DNA from: Nocardia macrotermitis
Lineage (GTDB): Bacteria; Actinomycetota; Actinomycetes; Mycobacteriales; Mycobacteriaceae
Reading direction: 5' to 3'
Assembly: GCF_009604405.1 (NCBI RefSeq)
Contig: NZ_WEGK01000004.1
Location: 310,001-374,000, forward strand
DNA: 64,000 nt
Part shown: in pieces, positions 7,033 to 16,576 of the stretch
How the letters are laid out: every line of letters begins with the position of its first letter
Numbering within the stretch: position 1 is the stretch's first letter
The notes under the pieces: generated by a model
Told to the model about the DNA's origin: nothing
The model's database searches: none
What the model saw: the letters and a program-made list of their open reading frames with translations, nothing else
Program-made: the position numbers and the translations under genes

Positions 7033-8115
7033 ATGAATCTGCTTCAGCCCCACTCCGGTCCGCTCTCGGGCGAGGTGTACCTCCCGGCCGATCCGGACCG
7101 GATCTCCTGGGGCCTGCTGCCCAACGCGGCGAGCGAACCGGTGCTGACCGTTGATTCGGGCGCGGCGGTATGCCTGGACACGATCAGTCACGAGGGCATC
7201 CTGGAGGATCAGGGCCGCGATCCGGCGGCCTTCTTCGCCGCCGCCGGAATCAGCGGAATCCTTTCCGACACAGCGCTTGTCGCGGCCTCGGGCAATCACG
7301 ATCCGAGCACCCAGGGACCGCACGTGCTCACCGGGCCGATCGCGATCAACGGTGCGCTGCCCGGTGACGTGCTCGAGGTCGAGGTGCTCGAGCTGCGCCG
7401 CCGCACCGACTACGGCGTGATCAGCAACCGGCACGGCAAGGGTGCGCTGCCGGGTGAGTATCCGATCGCGCCGCCGGGCCATCCGGACGGCGAACCGGTG
7501 CCGCCGACCTGCACCGTCGCCACCGTCGACGCGGCCGAACGCGGCGTCATCGGGGTCGGCGACGGCCGCGCGCTGCGCTTCCCGCTCAACCCGTTCCTGG
7601 GCATCATGGGCGTGGCCGCCGCGACCGAGGAACCGGTGCATTCGGTGCCGCCGGGCCCGCACGGTGGGAATCTGGACATCCGCATGCTCGGGGTCGGTGC
7701 GCGGCTGTATCTGCCGGTCCAGGTGCCCGGCGCGCTGTTCTACGCCGGTGATCCGCATTTCGCGATGGGTGACGGCGAGGTGGCACTGACCGCGTTCGAG
7801 GCGCCGCTGCGGGCCACGCTGCGGTTCCGGTTGCACAGCGATCCGGAGATGCGCCGCCTCGCCGAGGTGCTCGCGACGCCGTTCGCCGAGACCCGCGATG
7901 ATCATCTCCTGATCGGCCTGGATCGCGATCTGGACGCCGCGGTCGCCCAGGCGACCCGCAACGCCATCGCGTATCTCGGTGTGCGACACCGGATTCCGGC
8001 TCCGATCGCACTGGCCTACCTGTCTGCGACCGCGGATATGCGGATCTCCCAGGTGGTCGACATCGTCAAGGGTGTGCACTGCTGCATCCGCAAGAGCGAT
8101 CTGGAGGGGCTGTGA
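7033..8115 (+). CDS. Acetamidase/formamidase family protein
   Basis: A 360-residue member of the FmdA/AmdA family, which hydrolyse short aliphatic amides to ammonia and an acid. Family features include the glycine-rich beta core (GPIAINGALPGDVLEVEV), the GPHGGNLDIRMLGVGARLYLPV stretch, and FYAGDPHFAMGDGEV, which lines the metal/active site. The C-terminus ends in a small cysteine-containing helix (KGVHCCIRKSDL). ATG 7033 has GAAGGA 7 bases upstream. The stop overlaps the GTG of the amidase by 4 bases. Together with the divergent amidohydrolase and DUF1097 pair, this suggests a pathway freeing ammonia from a nitrogen heterocycle or amide. Confidence 0.88.
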   Translation: MNLLQPHSGPLSGEVYLPADPDRISWGLLPNAASEPVLTVDSGAAVCLDTISHEGILEDQGRDPAAFFAAAGISGILSDTALVAASGNHDPSTQGPHVLTGPIAINGALPGDVLEVEVLELRRRTDYGVISNRHGKGALPGEYPIAPPGHPDGEPVPPTCTVATVDAAERGVIGVGDGRALRFPLNPFLGIMGVAAATEEPVHSVPPGPHGGNLDIRMLGVGARLYLPVQVPGALFYAGDPHFAMGDGEVALTAFEAPLRATLRFRLHSDPEMRRLAEVLATPFAETRDDHLLIGLDRDLDAAVAQATRNAIAYLGVRHRIPAPIALAYLSATADMRISQVVDIVKGVHCCIRKSDLEGL

Positions 8116-9230
8116 ACGGCTTCGTATCCTGGCTGCCCGTGGTGGACGCGCCCGTGGGCACGCGGCTGGCGGTCAAGGACGTCATCGATGTCGCGGGGAT
8201 GCCGACGGGTGCGGGTAATCCGCGCTGGCTGGCCACGCATTCGATTCCGCAGCAGGACGCGGCGGTGGTGCGGGCGCTGCGGGCGGAGTTCACCGTCGTG
8301 GGCAAGACCCACACCGACGAGCTGGCCTACAGCTTGAGCGGCACCAACGCGCACTACGGAACTCCGGTGAATCCCGTTGCGCCGGAACGGATGCCGGGTG
8401 GATCCTCCAGCGGGACCGCCGCGGTGATCGCCGCCGGACTGGCCGATCTGGGCCTGGGCACCGATACCGCCGGATCGATTCGCGTCCCGGCCTCCTACAC
8501 CGGCATCTACGGGTTGCGGCCCACGCATTCTCGCGCCCCGCACGACGGAATGGTCCCGCTCGCACCGTCTTTCGATGTCCCCGCACTGCTGGCCCGCGAT
8601 CTGGCCACCCTGCGCGCCGGGGCCCGGCTGATGCTCGACGGCACCGGGGCCGACGCGCGACCCCGCACGGTGTGGTGGCCCGCCGACATCCCGGTCGCCG
8701 AGCCGGTGCGCCAGGTGCTGCGCAGTACGCTGACCCGCCTGGTCGGAGCCGGTTTCGAGCTCACCACCGCGCCGCTGTTCGAGGCCGGGGGCTGGGATCG
8801 GGTGCGCGCGGCGTTCAGCACCGCCCAGGCCGCGCAGGTCTGGGAGCAGCACGGCGAATGGGTGCGCCGGGAACGGCCGATCTTCGGCCGCAACGTCTCC
8901 GCGCGTCTGACGCTCGCCGCCGAGGTCACCCCGCGCATGGCCGCAGAGGCGCACTCCGTGCTGCGCTCGGCCTCGGATCGGATCCTGCGCACCCTCTCGG
9001 ACAATCACGTGCTGGCCCTGCCCGCCACCCCGTATCCCGCACCGCTGCTGGAGGATTCGGGTGCCGGGCGGGCCGCGGTGGTCCGGCTCACCTGTCTCGC
9101 GCCGATCCTGGGCGCACCCGCGCTGAGCCTGCCCGTGGCCACGATAGAGGGTCTGCCCCTGGGACTTTCGCTCATCGGCGCACCCGGTTCCGACGAATCC
9201 TTGCTCACCACAGCGGAATTGCTGCGCTGA
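8112..9230 (+). CDS. Amidase signature family hydrolase
   Basis: A 372-residue amidase-signature enzyme. The Ser-cisSer-Lys triad can be read from AVKDVIDVAG (lysine), GGSSSGTAAVIAAG (cis-serine) and LGTDTAGSIRVPAS (nucleophile). It is shorter than the usual 450-500 residues, mainly in the N-terminal arm and C-terminal cap, resembling compact amidases used in catabolic operons. The GTG start overlaps the acetamidase stop by 4 bases, showing co-translation. It acts in the cytosol on a carboxamide, likely a later step of the same route as its partner. The substrate is not identifiable. Confidence 0.86.
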   Translation: MNGFVSWLPVVDAPVGTRLAVKDVIDVAGMPTGAGNPRWLATHSIPQQDAAVVRALRAEFTVVGKTHTDELAYSLSGTNAHYGTPVNPVAPERMPGGSSSGTAAVIAAGLADLGLGTDTAGSIRVPASYTGIYGLRPTHSRAPHDGMVPLAPSFDVPALLARDLATLRAGARLMLDGTGADARPRTVWWPADIPVAEPVRQVLRSTLTRLVGAGFELTTAPLFEAGGWDRVRAAFSTAQAAQVWEQHGEWVRRERPIFGRNVSARLTLAAEVTPRMAAEAHSVLRSASDRILRTLSDNHVLALPATPYPAPLLEDSGAGRAAVVRLTCLAPILGAPALSLPVATIEGLPLGLSLIGAPGSDESLLTTAELLR

Positions 9231-9324
9231 ACACCTCACCCCGTACGCGGCGAACTGCGCATGTGGCCCATCGTCGCTCGTCACACCGAACTGCCGCGCG
9301 TCGAACTACCTACGGGTATGCGAA

Positions 9325-9361
9325 CGGCCCACCGGGCGAAGGGAATTCGCGCGATGGGCCG
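9325..9361. terminator. Possible bidirectional terminator
   Basis: CGGCCCA at 9325-9331 pairs with TGGGCCG at 9355-9361 around a 23-base loop. It lies between the converging amidase and permease genes. The loop is long and there is no T run, so confidence is modest. Confidence 0.4.
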
Positions 9362-9370
9362 CCCGCGTGA

Positions 9371-10807
9371 TCAGGCGTCCGCGGTCTCGCTCGCATCCGG
9401 GCGGGCCCCGGTCGCCAGCAGCGAATGCCTTCGGCTGTAACCGAAGTAGACGATCATGCCGAGTACGAACCAGATCGCGAACCGCAACCAGGTCACCGGT
9501 TGCAGGAAGGTGATCAACCAGATCGAGAATCCGATACCGATCAGCGGCACCACCGGCATCAGCGGCGTCTTGAACGAACGCGGCAGATCCGGTGCGCGGT
9601 AACGCAATACGATCACCGCCGCGCACACCACCACGAAGGCCAGCAGAATTCCGATATTGGTCAACTCGGCGGCCGAACCGATCGGCATGAAGCCGGCGAT
9701 CGCCGCCGACACCGCGCCCGCGATCCAGGTGATCCGGGTCGGCACATGCCGGGTCGGATGGGTTTTGGCGAACCACTTGGGCAGCAACCCGTCCCGGCTC
9801 ATGGAGAACCAGATCCGGGTGACGCCGAGCATGAAGGTGAACAGCACCGTCGTGATGCCGATGATCGCGCCCGCCGCGATCAGGCTGCCCAGCCCCGGCA
9901 GCCCCACCGACTTGAACGCCGAGGACAGCCCGCTCTTGGGGTTGATCTCGGAGTAGTGCTGCATACCGGTCAGCACCAGGCAGACCAGGAAGTACAGCAC
10001 CATCGCGATGGCCAGCGAGTACAGGATCGCCTTGGGCAGATGACGTTTCGCGTCGACCGACTCTTCCGCGGCGGTCGACATCGCGTCGTAGCCGAACACC
10101 GCGAAGAACACCGTCGAGGCCCCCGTCACCGCGCCGCCGAAGCCGAACGGGAAGTACGGGTGATAGTTGCCGGACTTGATGTAGAAGAAGCCGACCACGA
10201 TCACGATCAGCACGACCACGATCTTGATGGCGACCACGGCCGCCTCGAAACGCGCCGCCGCCTTCATGCCCATATTCAGCAGCAACGCGATGAGCAGGCA
10301 CAACACCGCGGCGAACAGATCCACTTTGTGCCCGGCACCCGTCCCCGGCGCGCCGAGCATCCACACCGGCAGGTGCAGATGCAACTGCTCGAGCAGATAT
10401 TCGATATAGCCGGAGATGCCGATGGCGACCACCGCGACGATCGCGGTGTACTCCAGCAGCAGATCCCAGCCGATGAACCAGCCGACCGGCTCCCCCAGCA
10501 CCGCGTACCCGTAGGTGTACGCCGAACCGGCCTTCGGGATCAGACCCGCGAATTCGGCGTAGGACAGCGCCGCCGCCGCGCTGGCGACACCGGCGATGAG
10601 GAAGGAGATCAATACCGCCGGTCCGGCGTTCTTGTTCGCGACTTCACCTGCGAGACTGAAGATTCCGGCACCGATGATGCCGCCGATCCCGATCGTGGTC
10701 AGCTGCCACAGGCCCAGGACCCGTTTCAGCCCGCCGGAGTCGTGCTCCTCGATCTGGTCTATCGGCTTGCGGCGGAATAACTCCCGCATGACTGGACTTG
10801 CTGGCAT
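9371..10807 (-). CDS. APC family amino acid permease (CAT/YfnA type)
   Basis: A 478-residue inner-membrane permease with about twelve membrane helices. The unwound first helix motif IGIGGIIGAGIFSLAG, the FAGLIPKAGSAYTYGYAVLGE segment between helices 2 and 3, and a C-terminal region matching cationic amino-acid transporter type proteins place it in the APC superfamily. It should take up amino acids by proton symport or exchange. ATG 10807 has AAGGAG upstream. It stands alone between the amidase operon and the PknG operon; any functional link to GlnX/GlnH amino-acid sensing is speculative. Confidence 0.88.
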   Translation of the reverse strand: MPASPVMRELFRRKPIDQIEEHDSGGLKRVLGLWQLTTIGIGGIIGAGIFSLAGEVANKNAGPAVLISFLIAGVASAAAALSYAEFAGLIPKAGSAYTYGYAVLGEPVGWFIGWDLLLEYTAIVAVVAIGISGYIEYLLEQLHLHLPVWMLGAPGTGAGHKVDLFAAVLCLLIALLLNMGMKAAARFEAAVVAIKIVVVLIVIVVGFFYIKSGNYHPYFPFGFGGAVTGASTVFFAVFGYDAMSTAAEESVDAKRHLPKAILYSLAIAMVLYFLVCLVLTGMQHYSEINPKSGLSSAFKSVGLPGLGSLIAAGAIIGITTVLFTFMLGVTRIWFSMSRDGLLPKWFAKTHPTRHVPTRITWIAGAVSAAIAGFMPIGSAAELTNIGILLAFVVVCAAVIVLRYRAPDLPRSFKTPLMPVVPLIGIGFSIWLITFLQPVTWLRFAIWFVLGMIVYFGYSRRHSLLATGARPDASETADA

Positions 10808-10960
10808 GTGCTGCTCCTTGAACTACCTGATCGGGGCAGTGTAAATGTGAGCGGTAACACCCAGATTGTCCGCTTTCATGAATGAATTCGGGCGTTTTCG
10901 TCGGATCGGACAAGCGGATAGCCGATCGGATCTGCTTGCCGCAGACCCCGCGGCGCGCGG

Positions 10961-11671
10961 TCAGACCGGTTCGAAGGTCACCGTGATGGTGGTCCAGCCC
11001 CCGACGTGGATCCGGTCGCCACTGCGCAGCGGAACCGGCGTGCCGGGCGGGATCAGATCGTCGACGCCGTTGAGGCTGGTGCCGTTGGTGGAGCCCAGAT
11101 CGGTGACGGTCAGGACGTCGCGATCGACGTGGATGCGCGCGTGCGAGCGGGACACACCGATGTCCACCGGGGCGATACCCAGATCGATGTCGGGCAGCAC
11201 ACCCTGTGACACGCTGCGTTTGCCGATCAGGAAATCGTTGCCCTGCAAGGGAATCCGTCGTTCCGGATAGAATCCCGGAAACTCCACCCGCTCGGCGTCC
11301 GGGCCTTTGCGGGCCAGCATACGTTCGTACAAGGCGTGGTCCGCGCCGACGGTCGCCACCCACACCGACTGTCCCGCAGCGATATTCGGCTCGATCTTGC
11401 CGAATTCGACTGTCGGAGCGACCGATTCTGGCAGCACCGCCGTCGGATCCGGCACCCCCGCGCTCGGCTCGGGTGCGCGACCGGGCGTCGGCAGCGCCGA
11501 ATCGTGACCGCACACCTCGCAGAACCGCCCCGAGATCGGCACCCCGCAGGCCGGACACGGTACCGGGGCGGCGGCGGGCGGCGTGGCGGCCGCACCGCTG
11601 CTCAGCGCGACACCGCAGACGTCGCAGTAGTCGGTGGCGGTGGACGGGTGACCGTCGGGACAGGTGAGCAC
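10961..11671 (-). CDS. FHA domain protein with N-terminal zinc ribbons
   Basis: A 236-residue protein, last gene of a seven-gene operon. Two CxxC-type zinc-binding pairs lie in the first 55 residues (YCDVCG, CPACG and FCEVCG), then a Pro-rich linker and a central basic region. A C-terminal FHA domain, about residues 140-230, carries the phosphothreonine-binding signature: IGKRS, VSRSHARI and DLGSTNGTSLNG. It probably reads threonine phosphorylation made by the PknG-like kinase encoded three genes upstream. The GTG start overlaps the vWA stop by one base. OdhI/GarA, the known PknG-target FHA proteins, lack the zinc ribbons, so this is a different FHA partner. Confidence 0.85.
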   Translation of the reverse strand: MLTCPDGHPSTATDYCDVCGVALSSGAAATPPAAAPVPCPACGVPISGRFCEVCGHDSALPTPGRAPEPSAGVPDPTAVLPESVAPTVEFGKIEPNIAAGQSVWVATVGADHALYERMLARKGPDAERVEFPGFYPERRIPLQGNDFLIGKRSVSQGVLPDIDLGIAPVDIGVSRSHARIHVDRDVLTVTDLGSTNGTSLNGVDDLIPPGTPVPLRSGDRIHVGGWTTITVTFEPV

Positions 11672-12957
11672 TACGACTCCTTCCGCACCCGCGCGGTTTT
11701 CGTCGACCGCGCGTCCAGGGCCATCTCGTCGAAGGTGTCCACATCGCGGCGCAACCGGACCGTGCCGGTGTGGTCGTCCACCTCCACCACATTGCGCAAA
11801 AGCTTTGCGGTGCCGTCGTTTCCGGACTCGGCGGCCAATTCCACCGCGCGCTGCAACTTGGCCGTCGCGGTGACGTCGTCACCCTCCTTGCGGGCGGTCA
11901 GCCCCTCCTGCACCGCCTCGGCGAGTTCGGCCTGACCGGTGTAGTGCGCGACGCGGCGGCTGATCCGGGCCGACAACTCGCTGTCGGTGGTCCACACCGC
12001 CTTCACCAGCCCCTGACCGACCACCTCCTCGCCGACCAGCACACTGATCCGGGCGGCCAGCTTCTCGCGGCCGGGCGCGGCGGGTTCGAGCCGGACCTGC
12101 ACGTGATAGTCGCGGTCCTCCGCGCCCCAGGCGCCCAGCGGATACTGCCCCACCTGCGCGGCGGTCTCGTGCCGTCGATCGGACAGGTCCTGGATGGTCG
12201 GCGCGACCTGTTTGACGAACCGCACCGCCGCACCCACGGGCGTCCAGACCCGTAGCGTCAGTTCGGGAATCGTGCGCTGCATCGACGCGTGGGTCAGCTC
12301 CTGGAAGTCGGCGGTCAGCTCCGAACCCTGTTTCACCACGTCCACCGAGCCGAGCAGCCCCAACGCGACAGTCCGCAGTTCGGACACCACGTAATTGGTG
12401 CCCACCCCGCGGCAGTCGCAGGTGAACACGCCCTGCGACTGGCGGATCTCCTCGGCCAGATGCAGCGGTTCCTCGTGCTCGTTCTTCCCGTCGGTGAGCA
12501 GGATCGCGTGCGCCATCGCGTCCGGATACTGCCCGGCGATCTGCCGCGCCACGCCCAGCCACATCCCCATCGCGGTGCCGCCGTACGGGCGCAGCCGGTC
12601 CAGGGCATACCTTGCGGCAGTACGTGATTCGGCGCTCGCGCGCTGGAGTGGCCCGAGCGCGGGGAAGACCACCTCACCCACGTGGGTGCCCTTCACGATC
12701 GCGAACAGGGTGCCGTCGGGCATCTCGTCCAACGCGGCCAGGGTCGCCGCGCGGGCCCCGGCGAACCGGTCACCGGCCGCCATCGAACCCGAACAGTCGA
12801 TGATGATGATCTCCACGCGTTCGCGCGGCGGTGCGGCCACCGCGAACTGCGCGCCGGTCTCCACGGTGACCACCGCGTCCACGGTGTCCGCGCCCTCGGC
12901 CAGATACTGATTCTGGTCGATGACGACCGAAATACCTTCCGTCGCCGGTGAACTCAT
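11671..12957 (-). CDS. von Willebrand factor A domain protein
   Basis: A 428-residue protein with a vWA domain at about residues 40-225. The MIDAS metal site is seen in DCSGSM and continues with TDGKNEHEE. It is followed by beta-rich and helical regions without recognised enzymes. vWA proteins of this type usually act as metal-dependent scaffolds that hold protein partners. ATG 12957 was chosen because it overlaps the phosphatase stop as ATGA, as elsewhere in the operon. Its position between a PP2C phosphatase and an FHA protein suggests an assembly role in the phosphorylation module. Confidence 0.85.
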   Translation of the reverse strand: MSSPATEGISVVIDQNQYLAEGADTVDAVVTVETGAQFAVAAPPRERVEIIIIDCSGSMAAGDRFAGARAATLAALDEMPDGTLFAIVKGTHVGEVVFPALGPLQRASAESRTAARYALDRLRPYGGTAMGMWLGVARQIAGQYPDAMAHAILLTDGKNEHEEPLHLAEEIRQSQGVFTCDCRGVGTNYVVSELRTVALGLLGSVDVVKQGSELTADFQELTHASMQRTIPELTLRVWTPVGAAVRFVKQVAPTIQDLSDRRHETAAQVGQYPLGAWGAEDRDYHVQVRLEPAAPGREKLAARISVLVGEEVVGQGLVKAVWTTDSELSARISRRVAHYTGQAELAEAVQEGLTARKEGDDVTATAKLQRAVELAAESGNDGTAKLLRNVVEVDDHTGTVRLRRDVDTFDEMALDARSTKTARVRKES

Positions 12958-13994
12958 TGCTCGCCTCCTCGTCCCCAGGACATCCCCACCGGTACCAGCG
13001 CGACGGTGATGTTGTCGCCGCCACCGGCTGCCAGCGCGTATTCGACCAGTGCGCGGGCCGCCTCGGTGGCGTGCGTCGCCGTCGCGGTGGCGACCGCGGC
13101 CAGACCCGCCGCGTCGGACAGGTAGTTCCACAGCCCGTCACTGCACAGCAGCAGCACACCGGGGCCGCGCACCCGCACCGAACTCACCCGGGTATCGGCG
13201 GCCTTGTGCTCGGAATCCGCGCCCAACCAGCGCACCAGCGCGTGGGCGCGCGGATCCTGCATGGCCGCGGTCTCGTCCATCACCCCGGCGTCGACCAGGG
13301 CCTGGGCCCAGGAGTCGTCGACGGTCAGGCGCTGCGAGGGCGGCATGCCGTGCGCGTCGTCCGGGCACAGCCAATAGGCCCGGCTGTCACCGACATTCGC
13401 GACCGTGATCTCGAATTCGCCGTCCCCGCAAGCGCGTAGCACCGCGGCAACGTACGTGCACGACGGCGAATGCCCCGGCCCGGTGGACACATCCCGCACC
13501 GCCTGGAACGCGGCCTCCAGACCGGCCCGCACCGCATCGGTGGTGGTGCGGTCGGCGGCCAGCGCCGACAGCGCGGCATCCACGCCGCCGCGTGCCCCGG
13601 CCCGCGCCGCCAGCTGCGGGTCCTCCGAGGTGGACACCCCGTCGCAGACCGCGACCACGGTGATCGGCCCGGACGCGTCGTCCAGCAGCGCCGCGGCGAC
13701 CGCGTCCTCGTTCCGGGCGTGCACCAGGCCGCGATCGGTGATCAGTTGCACCGCACCGAGATCCGCCTCACTGCGGTCCGGCGGCACGCGCAGGCCGCCG
13801 CAGGCCGAGCAGTAACCGTCGATATCGAAATCCGCCGCGCCGCAGTCGGCGCACACCGCGTCCGGATCGATCGCGACGTCCGGCAGCACCGCGCGGGTGA
13901 TGGCCAGCTCGCGCCCGCACTCCTCGCAGAAGCGATCGGCCGCGCCGATCCCGGCCCGGCAGCCCGGACAGTGCAGACCCACGGCCGCGTTCAC
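12954..13994 (-). CDS. PP2C-type protein phosphatase with zinc ribbons
   Basis: A 346-residue Ser/Thr phosphatase. Two zinc-binding CxxC pairs occupy residues 6-70 (CPGC with FCEEC; CADC with YCSAC). The PP2C domain follows, with metal-binding motifs GLVHARNEDAV, AVCDGVS, VANVGDSRAYW, LCSDGLWNYL and GGGDNITVALV. It should reverse phosphorylation made by the PknG-like kinase whose gene it overlaps by 4 bases (GTGA). There is no membrane segment, unlike PstP, so it acts in the cytosol or bound to a partner through its zinc ribbons. Confidence 0.9.
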   Translation of the reverse strand: MNAAVGLHCPGCRAGIGAADRFCEECGRELAITRAVLPDVAIDPDAVCADCGAADFDIDGYCSACGGLRVPPDRSEADLGAVQLITDRGLVHARNEDAVAAALLDDASGPITVVAVCDGVSTSEDPQLAARAGARGGVDAALSALAADRTTTDAVRAGLEAAFQAVRDVSTGPGHSPSCTYVAAVLRACGDGEFEITVANVGDSRAYWLCPDDAHGMPPSQRLTVDDSWAQALVDAGVMDETAAMQDPRAHALVRWLGADSEHKAADTRVSSVRVRGPGVLLLCSDGLWNYLSDAAGLAAVATATATHATEAARALVEYALAAGGGDNITVALVPVGMSWGRGGEQ

Positions 13995-16576
13995 AGCATC
14001 GTCCTGGGCCGGACCCGGTTGGCGCGATCGACCAGTTCGATGCGCTCCCACAGATCTCCGGCGTCGCGGGCCAGGTCGCGATAGCAGACCTCCAGCCCCA
14101 ACCGCACCCCGTCGAGATCCAGCGCGTGGCCGAGCAGCGGTTCCGGGGCGGTGGCGGCATGGCCGGTGGACAGCCAGTCCAGAGCGGCGTCGAGCACACC
14201 CAGACGAACCTGCGCCGCACGATATTTCGATTCGATGACGAGCCTTTCGATCCGGCTGCCGCCCTCGCGCAGCAGCTCCTCGGTGATGTCGGCCGGTTTG
14301 CGGTCCGTCAGCAGGATCTGCACCGCCGCAATGGCGGCGTCGTTGTGCCGGGCCGAGGCGGGGTCGACCTGATCGAGCACCTCGACCGCGCCCGTGCGAT
14401 CCCGGCCCGCGCCGCGCAGCCGGGCCAGGCCGAAGGCCGCGCTCACGAAGCTCCGATCCGTCCGCCAGACCATGTCGTAATACCTTGCAGCCCTGGCTGA
14501 TTCGACGCCACGACTGACGCCCACCATGCCACCGGCCTGCTCCGCGGCCGCCGCGAGCGCCAGCTGCGGTGCGGCCTCGCCCGGCAGCGCGGCGTAGACG
14601 AGTTCGAATTCCACCGCGGCCGAATCGAATTCGCCGACCAGCAGCCGGGCCAGGCCGCGATACCAGGTCAGTCGCCAATCCTCGCCGATGGTTTCGGCCA
14701 GTTCGTCGATGCGGCGTTGCGCGTCGGCGGCATCGCCGGTCTCCAGGGCCGCGCGGATCAGCCGCAGCGGGATCTCCACCGATTCGGCCTTACCGGTGAC
14801 CACCGCGCGCAACCCCGCCTCGAATGCCGGTTCGAGTTCGGCCGGACTGGTGCCGCCGGTCGTGGCCAGCAGCGCCGCGCCGGTATCGGTCGGGTCGACC
14901 AGCGGAACCGGCAGTGCGGCAACGACTTCGCGCGGATCGAGCCGCTCCGGTTCGCCGACCCGCACCGCGGACGCGCCGCCCGCGCCGAACGCGCCGCGCT
15001 GCGGACCGAAGTTCACCGACAGGCCCGGATGCGGTACGTCGTCCCGCACCGAGAGCACCGTGCGCAGCACCCCGGTCAGCTGATCGGCCATCTCCTCCAT
15101 CGAGGCGAAGCGTGCCTCGGGTTCGTCGGCGGTGGCGCGCAGCAGGAATCGATACAGCGAATCATGCTGTGCGAGTACGGGTTCGATGGAGGGGTCCGGG
15201 ATCTCGGCGAAATGGCCGTTGCGTTCGGGTACCGGCATCATCAGCACCGCGAGGGTGCGGCCCACCGTGTACACCTCGCTGGCCACGGTCGGCCCGGTCT
15301 CGGCGATCTCGGGGGCCTGGTATCCGGCCGTGCCGTAGATGGGGCTGTCCTGGTCGTCCATCGCGATCACCGCGCCGAGATCGATCAGCTCGAGCTGCTC
15401 GTCGGACTGCATCACGTTGTCCGGCTTGAAATCACAGTAGGCCAGGCCCAGCGAATGCAGGTAGCCCAGCGCGGGCAGCATCTCCAGCACGTAGGCGATG
15501 GCCCGCTCGGGCGGCAGATACGCGCCGGCGCTCTCGCGATGGCTGCGCAGCACCTGTTTGAGCGAGGTGCCGCCGACGTACTCCATCACGATGTAGCCGA
15601 CCGGAACCCGATCCGGCCCGGTATGTTCGACGAAGTTGAAGATCTTGACGATATTGGGGTGCTCGACCTGGGCCAGGAACCGGCGCTCGGCCACCGCCGC
15701 GGCCATCGCGTCGGGATCCCCGGTGTTCAGCAGGCCCTTGAGCACCACCCAGCGATTGCTGACGTTGCGGTCGGTGGCCAGATACAGCCAGCCCAGACCG
15801 CCGTGTGCGATCGGCCCGGCCACCTCGTACTGCCCGCCGACCAGCTCACCGGCGACCAGTTTGGGGGTGAAGGAGAACCGGCTGCCGCAGTGCGGGCAGA
15901 AACCTTCGGCCCGGCCGGGGGTATCACCGCGCGAACGTCCCACCGGCCGTTCACAATTGGCGCAGAACCGCTTGTGCTCCGGCACGCTCGGATCGTCCAG
16001 CACCGCACTCGCCGGATCCACCCGCGGCACCCGCGGCACGTCGACCATGCCCGCGCCGAGCGTGCCCCGCCGCGATCGCGACGACGTGGATCGCGTACGC
16101 ACCGAACGGGTTCCGGTGCGCTCGGTGCCGACGGTCGCGATCGGCTGGGTACCGGTCCCCGCCTCCTCGGCCGATCCGCTCGGCCGCTCGGGTGCGGGCG
16201 CGGCCCCGCAGGTATCGCAATAGCCCTCGGAAATCGTTCCGGCGCAATCGGATTCGGCACACCGGGAACCCTCGACCGCGCTGCCGGAGGTCCTCTGAGA
16301 GCCTTTCGCCGAAGCATTTCCGGTCGACGCCGACGACGCGCTCCCGGCACTTCCGGCCGCTACCGGCGCGGTCCCGCACGTGTCGCAGAAACCATCGGAA
16401 ATTGTTCCGGTGCAATCAGACTCGGCACACTTGGCACCCTCGGTCGACACACCCGCGCCACTCGCGGCGACTCCCGACGCCGCTATCCGAGGTGCCGTAC
16501 CGCAGGTATCGCAGTACCCCTCCACAATCGTTCCCGTGCAACCGATCTCGGTGCATCGAGCGCCCGTACCACTCAT
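13991..16576 (-). CDS. pknG: PknG-like Ser/Thr protein kinase with triplicated zinc knuckles
   Basis: An 861-residue soluble kinase. Residues 8-25, 50-67 and 106-123 are three near-identical zinc knuckles of form C-E-x-x-C-x-G-T-I ending YCDTCG or FCDTCG. A rubredoxin-like pair CANC and CPHC follows at 205-230. The kinase domain begins near 250; catalytic Lys is in VVLKGLL, the HRD-equivalent is YCDFKPDN and DFG is replaced by DLG, as in PknG. The rest is helical TPR repeat. In mycobacteria and corynebacteria PknG phosphorylates GarA/OdhI and controls 2-oxoglutarate flux. It is about 110 residues longer than M. tuberculosis PknG because of the extra knuckles. ATG 16576 overlaps the preceding gene by 4 bases. 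Confidence 0.92.
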   Translation of the reverse strand: MSGTGARCTEIGCTGTIVEGYCDTCGTAPRIAASGVAASGAGVSTEGAKCAESDCTGTISDGFCDTCGTAPVAAGSAGSASSASTGNASAKGSQRTSGSAVEGSRCAESDCAGTISEGYCDTCGAAPAPERPSGSAEEAGTGTQPIATVGTERTGTRSVRTRSTSSRSRRGTLGAGMVDVPRVPRVDPASAVLDDPSVPEHKRFCANCERPVGRSRGDTPGRAEGFCPHCGSRFSFTPKLVAGELVGGQYEVAGPIAHGGLGWLYLATDRNVSNRWVVLKGLLNTGDPDAMAAAVAERRFLAQVEHPNIVKIFNFVEHTGPDRVPVGYIVMEYVGGTSLKQVLRSHRESAGAYLPPERAIAYVLEMLPALGYLHSLGLAYCDFKPDNVMQSDEQLELIDLGAVIAMDDQDSPIYGTAGYQAPEIAETGPTVASEVYTVGRTLAVLMMPVPERNGHFAEIPDPSIEPVLAQHDSLYRFLLRATADEPEARFASMEEMADQLTGVLRTVLSVRDDVPHPGLSVNFGPQRGAFGAGGASAVRVGEPERLDPREVVAALPVPLVDPTDTGAALLATTGGTSPAELEPAFEAGLRAVVTGKAESVEIPLRLIRAALETGDAADAQRRIDELAETIGEDWRLTWYRGLARLLVGEFDSAAVEFELVYAALPGEAAPQLALAAAAEQAGGMVGVSRGVESARAARYYDMVWRTDRSFVSAAFGLARLRGAGRDRTGAVEVLDQVDPASARHNDAAIAAVQILLTDRKPADITEELLREGGSRIERLVIESKYRAAQVRLGVLDAALDWLSTGHAATAPEPLLGHALDLDGVRLGLEVCYRDLARDAGDLWERIELVDRANRVRPRTML

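Noticed and set aside
10846..10860. lac-operator-like TGTGAGCGGTAACAC before the permease gene
   Set aside because: Only a partial, asymmetrical resemblance and no LacI-type gene in the window; treated as chance.
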